DNA of 64,000 nucleotides from Pontixanthobacter rizhaonensis (GTDB lineage: Bacteria; Pseudomonadota; Alphaproteobacteria; Sphingomonadales; Sphingomonadaceae), in contig NZ_JABCRE010000002.1 of the NCBI RefSeq assembly GCF_012972675.1, positions 485,001 through 549,000 on the forward strand. Reading direction: 5' to 3'. The notes under the pieces are model-generated. The model was given only the letters and a program-made list of their open reading frames with translations. It ran no database searches and had not been told where the DNA came from. This document shows, piece after piece, positions 27,084 through 35,293 of this stretch. The position numbers were made by a program, and so were the translations under genes. How positions within the stretch are numbered: the stretch's first letter is position 1; each line of letters begins with the position of its first letter.

Positions 27084-28514
27084 TTATGCCGCGTTGTCGA
27101 TCCCTAAATCGCCGAGCTTGCGATACAGCGTAGACCGGCCAATTCCGAGGCGCCGGGCGACTTCGGTCATGCGGCCTCGATAATGGCCAATGGCCAACCG
27201 AATGACATCGGCTTCGATCTCTTCCAGTGGCCGCAAATTGCCATCTTCGGTGTAGAGCATAACGCCGACACCTTCCTGCAATGGATTGATAGCTTCGTCA
27301 AATTCACCAAGTAATTCAGACAATTGCGGGAAGCTTTCGGCTGTAAGCGCTTCTTTGTCGCAATGGACAGCAGCACGGAACAACACCGCTTGCAATTGGC
27401 GGACATTGCCGGGCCAATCGAAAGCTGAAAGCAGGGCCAATGCACTGTCATTGATTGATATTTTGCGCAGACCGGGTTGTTCGCCGATCCGGGCAAGGAA
27501 ATAGCGTGCAAGGGCCGAAATATCACCCTGGCGCTTGCGCAAAGGTGGCAAGATGATGGTGGTTTGCGATATCTGCTTCAACAAGTCCGGGTGGAAGTGA
27601 CCCACGCTGTTTTGGGTGCTGGTCATATCGGCAAGCGGTAAGTTGCTTGCGCATAATAGCCGCACATCAACCCGGAACCCGTGCTGTGCACCGATCGGGC
27701 GGACAATGCCGGTCGCCATTGTCTCTGCCAATTTGGCTTGCAATGTCTCATCCAGCCGGTCGATCTCATCCAAGATCAGCGTGCCACCATCGCAGTGCTG
27801 CAAAGCACCAATTTTGCGGTCAAACGCCCCGGGAAATGCGTTTTGCTCATGCCCGAACAACACGGATTCAATCGAGTTGGCCGCGACGCTGCGCACATTG
27901 ATCAGCCGGAAGGCATTTTTTGCACGCGGACTGGCAGAATGCATCGCACGCATCAGCATTTCCTTGCCGGTGCCGTTCTCTCCCTCGATCAGAACCGGGC
28001 CGTGACCACGAGCAGCCTTTGCCGCTTTTGCCAAAGCAGCCCGGAAATCAGGCGCGTTTCCGATCATGGAATCGAAATCGAGCGCAGTGTGCATTTTCTC
28101 GGTTAGAGGTTGCAGTTCATCCTTTGGCGGTTCTTTCTTGGTGGAACTGCGAAGCGCCTGCATCAAACGGTCTGGTGATACCGGCTTGATCAGATAATCT
28201 GTTGCACCAGCGCGCATCGCTTCAACGGCGAGAAGCGGGCTCGCACTGGTCGTCAGCATTAAAATCGGCATTGCGGGGCGCCGCGTCTTGAGTTCTTCGA
28301 TTAGCGTGCACGCATCATCGCCCGGAACCCATTGATCCAGTATGATGGCAGAGCACTGCATGCCTTGGCGGGTGCCGAGCGTAGCAATGGCTGTTTCGGA
28401 ATCTTTGACCACGAGCGTGCGCCATCCTTCACGCGCGGCGAGCGCGGTGATCAACCGGCTTTGTGCCGGTTCATCATCGATCAACATGAGGAGTCGTGTA
28501 TCGCTGTCTGACAT
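27084..28514 (-). CDS. Sigma-54-type response regulator with degenerate GAFTGA loop
   Basis: A 476-residue NtrC-family protein: receiver domain (1-120; Asp13/Asp14, phospho-acceptor Asp60, Lys110), AAA+ domain (about 148-385; Walker A GENGTGKE 178-185, Walker B LILDE 246-250) and a Fis-type HTH (GRMTEVARRLGIGRSTLYRKL). The loop that contacts sigma-54 reads NAFPGA (225-230), not GAFTGA, and the receiver carries LDQWVPG where LDxxMPG is usual. Either it does not activate sigma-54 promoters, like other GAFTGA-less relatives, or it works differently. No adjacent sensor kinase. Confidence 0.9.
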   Translation of the reverse strand: MSDSDTRLLMLIDDEPAQSRLITALAAREGWRTLVVKDSETAIATLGTRQGMQCSAIILDQWVPGDDACTLIEELKTRRPAMPILMLTTSASPLLAVEAMRAGATDYLIKPVSPDRLMQALRSSTKKEPPKDELQPLTEKMHTALDFDSMIGNAPDFRAALAKAAKAARGHGPVLIEGENGTGKEMLMRAMHSASPRAKNAFRLINVRSVAANSIESVLFGHEQNAFPGAFDRKIGALQHCDGGTLILDEIDRLDETLQAKLAETMATGIVRPIGAQHGFRVDVRLLCASNLPLADMTSTQNSVGHFHPDLLKQISQTTIILPPLRKRQGDISALARYFLARIGEQPGLRKISINDSALALLSAFDWPGNVRQLQAVLFRAAVHCDKEALTAESFPQLSELLGEFDEAINPLQEGVGVMLYTEDGNLRPLEEIEADVIRLAIGHYRGRMTEVARRLGIGRSTLYRKLGDLGIDNAA

Positions 28515-28676
28515 AATCCCAAAATCGTCCCGCTGTGGTACAGTGGGTGCATTTAACCAGCATGAGTAAAGGTCAGATTAAGGGTAAGAAAAGCTTTCTC
28601 GCTCTTGAAGCACGGATCGTCGCACTATAGACGGATAGGCAATTCAAAATACAAACTGTGTGTAGGGATCAATATC

Positions 28677-28802
28677 ATGCCGTCTGCAAATGACATGAAA
28701 GCCGCTGAAAAGACATATGACAGCTTCATCGCAAGCTTGAAATGGAGCGTGCCGTTAATCGCTGTGATTACCGCGATTGTCGTAATTATCATTGCAACAT
28801 AA
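28677..28802 (+). CDS. aa3-type cytochrome c oxidase subunit IV
   Basis: A 41-residue protein (MPSANDMKAAEKTYDSFIAS then one membrane helix ending IVVIIIAT) that matches the bacterial aa3 oxidase subunit IV family in length, in the NDMKAAE..TY..F motif and in the single helix. The start is at ATG 28677, with AGGGA about 10 bases upstream; the longer frame from 28605 is not needed. It sits 12 bases before pntAA, away from any oxidase genes, an arrangement seen in sphingomonads. It may be co-transcribed with the transhydrogenase. Confidence 0.85.
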   Translation: MPSANDMKAAEKTYDSFIASLKWSVPLIAVITAIVVIIIAT

Positions 28803-28814
28803 GCAGCACCTGCT

Positions 28815-29933
28815 TTGAAAATTGCAGCCTTGAAAGAGCGCGCTTCGGGGGAAGCGCGTGTATCGGTAACTCCCGAAACGGTGAAGAAATTCATCGCACT
28901 GGGCGCGGCAGTTTCGGTTGAAAAGGGCGCGGGTGAAGCCGCCTCTATATCCGATTCTGCTTACGAAGATGCCGGTGCCACTGTTGCGGCAGCCGCGAAA
29001 ACCGTTGCTGGCGCTGATATAGTGTTGGGGGTCCAGGCCCCCGATGTGAAACTGCTGAAGGGTGTTAATCCTGGGGCCTGGGTGGCAGCCACCTTTGATC
29101 CCTTCGGTGATCCGCAGCGCGTTGAAGCTTATGCAAAGGCGGGTCTTGAAGGCCTGTCGATGGAATTCATGCCGCGCATCACACGCGCGCAGAGCATGGA
29201 TGTTTTGTCCAGCCAGTCCAACCTTTCCGGCTACAAGGCGGTTTTAGCCTGTGCAGATGCATATGGCCGTGCTTTTCCGATGATGATGACCGCGGCTGGT
29301 ACCGTTCAAGCCGCACGAGCATTCGTCATGGGTGTGGGCGTCGCGGGGCTGCAAGCTATTGCGACGGCCAAGCGGCTTGGGGCCCAAGTGTCGGCGACGG
29401 ATGTTCGTTCTGCGACCAAAGAACAAATCGCATCGCTGGGTGCAAAGCCGATATTTGTTGAAGATGTTGCCGGCATCGAAGGCGAAGGCAGCGGCGGCTA
29501 TGCGACTGAAATGAGCGAGGAATACCAGAAGGCGCAGGCCGAACTGGTATCGAGCCATATTGCCAAACAGGATATCGTGGTCACAACGGCACTGATTCCG
29601 GGCAAAGCAGCGCCGCGCCTGATCACCGACGCGCAAATCGCGACCATGAAGGCCGGCAGTGTGATTTTTGATCTTGCCGTTGCGCAAGGCGGCAATGTTG
29701 AAGGTAGCGAGCCTGATGCAATTGTAATCAAGCACGGCGTGAAGATTATCGGCTATTCCAACACGCCAAGCCATTTGCCTGCAGATGCATCAGCGCTGTT
29801 TGCACGGAACCTGTTTAATTTCCTGTCTGCATTTTGGGATCAAGAGCAGGGCAAACCTGTACTCGACGAAGAAATTGGTGATGCCGTCCGGCTCACCCAA
29901 GGCGGTAAAATCGTGAATGAGAGGCTGACATGA
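28815..29933 (+). CDS. pntAA: NAD(P) transhydrogenase subunit alpha 1 (NAD-binding)
   Basis: A 372-residue soluble NAD(H)-binding component of the proton-translocating transhydrogenase. It starts at TTG (28815); MKIAALKERASGEARVSVTPETV is the conserved family N-terminus, so this start is firm despite a weak SD. The dinucleotide fold is seen in GVGVAGLQAIATAKRLGAQVSATDVR. The membrane part found in E. coli PntA is absent, so the alpha subunit is split as in Rhodospirillum. Overlaps the next gene by four bases (ATGA). Confidence 0.93.
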   Translation: MKIAALKERASGEARVSVTPETVKKFIALGAAVSVEKGAGEAASISDSAYEDAGATVAAAAKTVAGADIVLGVQAPDVKLLKGVNPGAWVAATFDPFGDPQRVEAYAKAGLEGLSMEFMPRITRAQSMDVLSSQSNLSGYKAVLACADAYGRAFPMMMTAAGTVQAARAFVMGVGVAGLQAIATAKRLGAQVSATDVRSATKEQIASLGAKPIFVEDVAGIEGEGSGGYATEMSEEYQKAQAELVSSHIAKQDIVVTTALIPGKAAPRLITDAQIATMKAGSVIFDLAVAQGGNVEGSEPDAIVIKHGVKIIGYSNTPSHLPADASALFARNLFNFLSAFWDQEQGKPVLDEEIGDAVRLTQGGKIVNERLT

Positions 29934-30370
29934 AAATCGGAAACATCAAAACGACTGGCGCAACGCTGGCTCTGACTGCAATGTGTTTTGGCATCGCGGG
30001 CTGTTCTATGCCGGGCGGCGAGGGTGGTTATAGCCCCGCTGATGCTGCCAATGGTGCAGCATTCCGTGTTGAGGCCAGCGAAGCATTTGGCCGCCTTGAT
30101 CCCGTTTGCCCGTTTACCGACGATGCGGACCAGCTTGCCCGTTATGATGAACCACGGGCGCGTTATGCCGCTCTTAAGGAATGGGTCAGCGGTACTCCCT
30201 TCGCTACCGATCTGGCGATAATCGAAGCCGATTATCAGCAATATTGGGCGACCAATAGCGTGGATTGCGGCCCCAAAGACACTGAAGAGGGCATGATCCA
30301 GTTCAATGCCGAGCTGGAGGAGATCAACATCCGGTTGAACGCTCTGGAACAGTTAGCAGGAGTCGTTTGA
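29930..30370 (+). CDS. Hypothetical lipoprotein inside the pnt operon
   Basis: A 146-residue predicted lipoprotein (signal MKIGNIKTTGATLALTAMCF, lipobox IAGC, Cys25). The mature part is short, acidic and helical, with no motif I recognise, and has three cysteines including the lipidated one. It overlaps pntAA by four bases and precedes pntAB by 54, so it is made with the transhydrogenase. A periplasmic partner role is only a guess. Confidence 0.75.
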   Translation: MKIGNIKTTGATLALTAMCFGIAGCSMPGGEGGYSPADAANGAAFRVEASEAFGRLDPVCPFTDDADQLARYDEPRARYAALKEWVSGTPFATDLAIIEADYQQYWATNSVDCGPKDTEEGMIQFNAELEEINIRLNALEQLAGVV

Positions 30371-30424
30371 TCGGTTTGATCGAACATTTATTCTGGCTCC
30401 TAGATATCCGATGAAAGACCGCTG

Positions 30425-30709
30425 ATGGACTTTATTTCGATCCTATCCATTTTCGTAATGGCCTGTTTTGTTGGTTATTACGTTGTTTGGTCGGTTACCC
30501 CGGCATTGCACACGCCTCTGATGGCGGTGACCAATGCGATTTCATCGGTGATTATTGTTGGCGCGTTGATCGCATCGGCAGAAGCGGGAAGCATGGTCGC
30601 AAAGTGGTTGGGGTTGGCCGGTGTCGTGCTTGCCAGCATCAATATTTTTGGCGGTTTTGCGGTGACGGAGCGAATGCTCGCAATGTATAAGAAGAAGGAG
30701 AAGAAGTAA
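30425..30709 (+). CDS. pntAB: NAD(P) transhydrogenase subunit alpha 2 (membrane)
   Basis: A 94-residue membrane protein with three or four helices (MDFISILSIFVMACFVGYYVVW ... TPLMAVTNAISSVIIVGAL ... NIFGGFAVTERMLAMYKKKE). This is the split membrane part of the alpha subunit; LMAVTNAISS and GGFAVTERML are conserved. Its stop overlaps the pntB start (TAATG). Confidence 0.93.
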   Translation: MDFISILSIFVMACFVGYYVVWSVTPALHTPLMAVTNAISSVIIVGALIASAEAGSMVAKWLGLAGVVLASINIFGGFAVTERMLAMYKKKEKK

Positions 30710-32157
30710 TGCTTCCTCTCCTCGCCAGCGGTGCGGACGCCGCCGCCACACCCGCGTGGGCCATGCTTGCATATTTGGCATCCGGCGTATTGTTCATTCT
30801 TGCACTGCGCGGGCTCAGTTCCCCGCAAACCAGCCGGGCGGGTAACCGTTATGGCATGATCGGTATGTTGATTGCTGTAGTTACCACGCTTGTGACGCAT
30901 AGCATCGCGACACTGCCGGAAATCGGGATTGCGATTCTGCTGGGCGGGATCATCGGCTTCACCATTGCGCGCCGTATTGCGATGACGGATATGCCGCAAT
31001 TGGTGGCGGCGTTTCACTCATTGGTGGGCTTGGCAGCGGTTTTGGTCGCTCTGGCGGCGTTCCTGGATCCGGGTGCGTTTGGCATTGTTGACGCGGCAGG
31101 GCAGATACTGCTCGTCAGCCGTGTAGAGCTGGCACTGGGTGCGGCGATTGGTGCCATTACCTTCTCCGGTTCGGTAATCGCTTTTGCCAAGCTGAACGGT
31201 AATATGTCGGGCACTCCGATCTTGTTACCCGCACGGCATATTATCAATTTGGGCACGCTGGCTGCCATTCTTGGTCTGACTGCACTCTATGCTGTTAGCC
31301 CGATGGGCGGTGCTGGCGAAGGATGGATGTTCTGGGCGATTTTGGCCGCTGCGTTCATCATCGGTTTCTTGCTGATCATCCCGATTGGCGGGGCGGATAT
31401 GCCGGTCGTTGTGTCGATGCTGAACAGCTATTCCGGTTGGGCTGCGGCGGCGATGGGCTTCACCCTTGGCAATACTGCAATGATCATCACCGGCGCGTTG
31501 GTCGGCGCATCGGGCGCGATCCTAAGTTACATCATGTGCAAGGCCATGAACCGCAGTTTCATCAGCGTGATTGCTGGCGGTTTCGGGGCGGAGGCAGCAT
31601 CCACCGATGGCGCCCCGCGTGAACAGCGTCCCTATAAGCAAGGCAGCGCAGCCGATGCCGCCTTTATGCTGGAGCAAGCAGAGCGGGTTATCATCATCCC
31701 GGGATACGGCATGGCGGTGGCCCAGGCGCAGCACGTATTGCGCGAGATGGCTGATGTGCTGAAAGAGAAGGGCGTTGAGGTCAAATACGCTATCCATCCA
31801 GTGGCAGGCCGGATGCCGGGGCATATGAATGTGCTGCTGGCCGAGGCGAACGTCCCCTATGATGAAGTGTTTGAGCTGGAAGACATCAATAGCGAATTTG
31901 CTCAGGCCGATGTTGCCTTCATCATCGGCGCAAACGATGTGGTGAACCCGGCGGCCAAGACAGACAAGACCAGCCCGATTTACGGGATGCCCGTGTTTGA
32001 CGTCGACAAGGCCAAGCAGGTATTCTTCATCAAACGCAGCATGGGCGGCGCCGGATATGCCGGTGTCGACAATGAAGTGTTCTATATGGATCAAACCATG
32101 ATGCTGCTGTCTGATGCGAAGAAGATGGTCGAAGAGATCGTCAAAAACCTCGATTAG
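30709..32157 (+). CDS. pntB: NAD(P) transhydrogenase subunit beta
   Basis: A 482-residue beta subunit: an N-terminal membrane domain with about nine helices, then a C-terminal NADP(H) domain from about residue 305 (IIIPGYGMAVAQAQH, HPVAGRMPGHMNVLLAEA, GANDVVNPAA, KRSMGGAGYAGVDN, all family hallmarks). It couples hydride transfer from NADH to NADP+ with proton entry. Starts one base into the pntAB stop. With pntAA and pntAB it forms a complete transhydrogenase. Confidence 0.95.
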   Translation: MLPLLASGADAAATPAWAMLAYLASGVLFILALRGLSSPQTSRAGNRYGMIGMLIAVVTTLVTHSIATLPEIGIAILLGGIIGFTIARRIAMTDMPQLVAAFHSLVGLAAVLVALAAFLDPGAFGIVDAAGQILLVSRVELALGAAIGAITFSGSVIAFAKLNGNMSGTPILLPARHIINLGTLAAILGLTALYAVSPMGGAGEGWMFWAILAAAFIIGFLLIIPIGGADMPVVVSMLNSYSGWAAAAMGFTLGNTAMIITGALVGASGAILSYIMCKAMNRSFISVIAGGFGAEAASTDGAPREQRPYKQGSAADAAFMLEQAERVIIIPGYGMAVAQAQHVLREMADVLKEKGVEVKYAIHPVAGRMPGHMNVLLAEANVPYDEVFELEDINSEFAQADVAFIIGANDVVNPAAKTDKTSPIYGMPVFDVDKAKQVFFIKRSMGGAGYAGVDNEVFYMDQTMMLLSDAKKMVEEIVKNLD

Positions 32158-32169
32158 AAAGAGCGCGAC

Positions 32170-32511
32170 GTGCGGAAAATCCTGTTTGGTATTGTCATAC
32201 TCGCCTTGTTGGTGCTGATCGCGGTACAAACAGGTGCCGCGAAACCAGTGATCAAGTGGCGGGTAGAGAGCGCCCTTCTGGAAGCTGGCCTTTCTGAAAA
32301 CCGGGCGGAGTGTATGTCGGCCCGGATGGTTGGCCGCCTGTCAGTGTGGCAGCTGTATAAATTGCAGCAAGGCATGGCCCCTCAAGAAGGGGAGCCGGAA
32401 AAAGTTGGCGGCATTGGTGAATTGGTCAAACGCGCCCGGCGGGTAGACGATGCTGAGGCGGTGGCTGTCACCGCCAGCAGCGCCGGTCTGTGCGCGATCG
32501 GGATTGGTTAA
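32170..32511 (+). CDS. Hypothetical membrane-anchored/exported small protein
   Basis: A 113-residue protein starting at GTG (32170), 12 bases after pntB. The N-terminus is a single hydrophobic helix (ILFGIVILALLVLIAVQTG), and the rest is polar and helical. Two cysteines (in RAECMSARM and at GLCAIG) could pair. The ECMSARM...LSVWQLYKLQQ stretch looks conserved-type, but I do not recognise a family. Last gene of the pnt operon by spacing. Confidence 0.65.
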   Translation: MRKILFGIVILALLVLIAVQTGAAKPVIKWRVESALLEAGLSENRAECMSARMVGRLSVWQLYKLQQGMAPQEGEPEKVGGIGELVKRARRVDDAEAVAVTASSAGLCAIGIG

Positions 32512-32517
32512 ACGCAG

Positions 32518-32934
32518 CTAGGCTTTAGTGAAAGTCGCCGTGCGGCAGAATACCACAACGCAGCCTTTAACCTTCAGCTTGTTACCTTCACGCCAAACCT
32601 GCGCGTTGAAATTACGGCCATCTTCAGGGCTGTAACCATTGCCTTTGAACTTTGTACCGCTGGCTTTCAAATTCCAGAAAATCCGCAAGCCAAGCAATCG
32701 CTGATTGCGCTTTGCCTTATTGGGATTTTCAGTATCCCGGGCACCGCCCGCTGGCTCTGGTACCAGAAACTTGGAAATCTTGCCGCACATTGATGTGCCG
32801 CATTTGTAAAACTGGATGATCGATTTCCCGTCGTCAGTTTTCCAATTGCCCGTGATGGATGCCGGCGCAGCCTGTGCGGGCGCTGCGAATAATAATGGAG
32901 CAGCAGCACAAAGCGCCAGTCTTACAAAAGTCAT
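32518..32934 (-). CDS. DUF2147 family exported protein
   Basis: A 138-residue protein with a cleavable signal peptide (ending APAQA-A at about 23). The remainder is the DUF2147 domain (GNWKTDDGKSIIQFYKC, CGKISKFL, DTENPNKAKRNQRLLGLRIFWNLK, GNGYSPEDGRNFNAQV, LKVKGCV), a lipocalin-like beta barrel. Four cysteines in the mature part suggest disulfides. Likely a periplasmic small-molecule binder; no ligand known. Converges on the pnt operon. Confidence 0.88.
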   Translation of the reverse strand: MTFVRLALCAAAPLLFAAPAQAAPASITGNWKTDDGKSIIQFYKCGTSMCGKISKFLVPEPAGGARDTENPNKAKRNQRLLGLRIFWNLKASGTKFKGNGYSPEDGRNFNAQVWREGNKLKVKGCVVVFCRTATFTKA

Positions 32935-33035
32935 TTATCGTTTCCTCTAGGATATCCCCATGCGGTTATTCGTAGGAAAGGGGCACTTGGTTTCATTGTA
33001 ATTTTAGGACAGAGTGTTTTTCGAGAGGGAGAAAT

Positions 33036-34259
33036 ATGATGTCCAAGCTGAATATGGCGTGTCTGGTAAGTTCTATCGCCTTACTGGCAGCGCAGCCCGC
33101 CTATGCCGAAGTCATTACTGTCGAGGCAGGTGAAGGCGAGCAGGAGCGGCTGCAAGAAGCGTTGATTTTGGCTGAGCCGGGCGATGAGGTGGTATTGGGC
33201 GAGGGCGTATTTACCCTGACCGATGGCCTGTCGCTGGATGTCGATGGCGTGACTGTGCGCGGTGCAGGTATGGATAAGACCATACTGGATTTTTCAGAAC
33301 AGCAGGATGCCGGTGAAGGTCTGCTGGTCACTTCCGATAATGTCACTTTGCGCGATTTCGGTGTCGAAAATACGCGTGGTGACGGGATAAAGTCCAAAGG
33401 TGCGGACGATATCGTCTATTACAATTTGCGGGTCGAATGGACTGGCGGGCCGCTGGAAACCAATGGTGCCTACGCCGTATATCCCGTTGAAAGCAGTAAT
33501 GTCCTGATCGACAGCGTAGTGGTTCGCGGTGCTTCTGATGCAGGTATTTACGTCGGGCAGAGCAAAAACATCATCGTGCGCAATTCGGTGGCGGAATATA
33601 ACGTTGCCGGGATCGAGATAGAAAATAGCCGCGAAGCCCGTGTTACCGGCAATTATGTGTCCCATAATACCGGCGGTATTTTGGTGTTTGATCTGCCGAA
33701 CCTGCCCGTGATGGGCGGCGGAGACGTGCTGGTTGATCACAATATCGTCATCAATAATGACGTCCCCAATTTTGCGCCAGCGGGCAATATCGTGGCCGGT
33801 GTGCCAATGGGGTCCGGCATAATGGTGATGGCTAACGAGAATGTCAGTCTCGAACATAATGTGGTGGACGGAAATGCCACGGCCGCAGTCATCGTGGTGG
33901 CATATACGCAGAGCTATGAAGATGATCGGTACAATCCGTTTCCGCGCAATGTCTTTGTTTCCAACAGCAACCAGTTTGGTCATAATGGTTATGCGCCGGA
34001 TTTGCCGGGCGGCGGGATGCTGGCCGTAGCCGTTGGTGGCGCGATCCCGACAATTATGTGGGATGGTCTGGGCGAGAATGCCGTAGTGACCAATGGCGGC
34101 GTTGCGGCGTTATCGCTTGGTTATACCAAGCAAGGGCAGGGACCTGAAAGCGCCGCACCCGATATCGTAACAGATACGCTTCCGGTCGCCGCAGCGGCAA
34201 CCGGCGCGACAATTCCCATGCAGCACAGCGCCGAAATGGAAGCACGCGCGCGTCCATGA
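33036..34259 (+). CDS. Exported parallel beta-helix repeat protein
   Basis: A 407-residue protein with a signal peptide (cleavage near PAYA-E, about 25) and a right-handed beta-helix spanning most of the mature part (repeats such as DNVTLRDFGVENTRGDGIKS, NVLIDSVVVRGASDAGIYVGQS, NIIVRNSVAEYNVAGIEIENS). It matches the TIGR03805 type of beta-helix protein that pairs with an SO2930-type diheme cytochrome, the very next gene (4-base ATGA overlap). A GGGAGA SD precedes the first ATG. Polysaccharide lyase or surface binding activity is possible but not shown. Confidence 0.85.
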   Translation: MMSKLNMACLVSSIALLAAQPAYAEVITVEAGEGEQERLQEALILAEPGDEVVLGEGVFTLTDGLSLDVDGVTVRGAGMDKTILDFSEQQDAGEGLLVTSDNVTLRDFGVENTRGDGIKSKGADDIVYYNLRVEWTGGPLETNGAYAVYPVESSNVLIDSVVVRGASDAGIYVGQSKNIIVRNSVAEYNVAGIEIENSREARVTGNYVSHNTGGILVFDLPNLPVMGGGDVLVDHNIVINNDVPNFAPAGNIVAGVPMGSGIMVMANENVSLEHNVVDGNATAAVIVVAYTQSYEDDRYNPFPRNVFVSNSNQFGHNGYAPDLPGGGMLAVAVGGAIPTIMWDGLGENAVVTNGGVAALSLGYTKQGQGPESAAPDIVTDTLPVAAAATGATIPMQHSAEMEARARP

Positions 34260-35293
34260 TTGCCACGAAAATAATCGGTAGGGGCGTTTTGGCAGCGGCT
34301 GTACTGGCGCTATCGAGCGCCACGCTCGTTCCCAGTCCTGCCCCTCAAGCAGCTCAGACAATTGCCGTAAATGACACGGCCGTTCTGGAACAAAGGCTGC
34401 CGCGTAAACTGTCGGATTTTGGCTTTTTCCAGAACGGGGTGCAGCAAGTGCCGGCAGCCAATGTTGTTCCTTATCGGCTTAATATCCCGCTATATTCCGA
34501 CGGTGCAGAGAAATTACGGTTTATGTATTTACCCGCAGGATTGCAGGCGATTGGGGGCGGTGAAGGTTTGCTGGAACTGCCGGTCGGTGCCGCGTTGATC
34601 AAAACCTTCGCTTTTGGTGAGGGTGATGACCGGCAATTGATTGAAACACGGGTTTTGCTCCGCCGTGCGGATGGTTGGTTGGCACTGCCATATAAATGGA
34701 ACGACGAACAAACCGATGCACGGCTGGCGATTGCTGGCGCCCGCGTTGATCTGACCACTCCAGCAGGTGAAGATATCAGCTACCGCGTGCCGAATAAGAA
34801 CCAGTGCAAGGAATGCCACGGCGTGGATGGCGAGGTAGTTCCGATTGGGCCCAAAGCTCGCAACCTGTCCGCTGACTGGTTGGAAGATTTAGCTGGCGCT
34901 GGAAAGCTGAACGCAGTGCCCGATGGGCATGATCAATTGCCTTTATGGGAAAACCGCGAAACCGCTGATGTAACGGCCACCGCGCGCGGATATCTGGATG
35001 TGAATTGCGCCCATTGTCACCGGCCCGGCGCGACGGCGTCAAATTCTGGTTTGGATTTGCGGTGGGAGCAAGACGATCCCCACGCGTTGGGTGTCAATAA
35101 ACGGCCAGTGGCTGCGGGCCGCGGATCGGGTGGCCATTTGTTTGATATTGTACCCGGCGATGCGGACAGTTCTATCATGACATTCCGGATGCGCAGCGAC
35201 GAGGCCGGTGTCGCGATGCCGGAACTGGGCAAGACAACCATTGATCAGGACGGTGCGGACATTGTGACGCGCTGGATTGAGGAGATGCAATAA
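34256..35293 (+). CDS. SO2930-family diheme c-type cytochrome
   Basis: A 345-residue exported protein with an N-terminal hydrophobic signal/anchor (about 5-28). Two CxxCH heme sites are present: CKECH (184-188) and CAHCH (251-255), so it should carry two covalent hemes in the periplasm. The first 170 residues (FFQNGVQQVPAANVVPYRLNIPLYSDGAEKLRFMYLP) are a beta-rich domain specific to this family. Coupled to the beta-helix gene before it and followed at once by a hydrolase gene. Redox partner and substrate unknown. Confidence 0.88.
   Translation: MIATKIIGRGVLAAAVLALSSATLVPSPAPQAAQTIAVNDTAVLEQRLPRKLSDFGFFQNGVQQVPAANVVPYRLNIPLYSDGAEKLRFMYLPAGLQAIGGGEGLLELPVGAALIKTFAFGEGDDRQLIETRVLLRRADGWLALPYKWNDEQTDARLAIAGARVDLTTPAGEDISYRVPNKNQCKECHGVDGEVVPIGPKARNLSADWLEDLAGAGKLNAVPDGHDQLPLWENRETADVTATARGYLDVNCAHCHRPGATASNSGLDLRWEQDDPHALGVNKRPVAAGRGSGGHLFDIVPGDADSSIMTFRMRSDEAGVAMPELGKTTIDQDGADIVTRWIEEMQ

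Noticed and set aside
28605-28676. N-terminal extension of the oxidase subunit IV frame
   Set aside because: The family starts at MPSANDMKAAE, and an SD precedes that ATG; the extension is polar and unlike any homologue.
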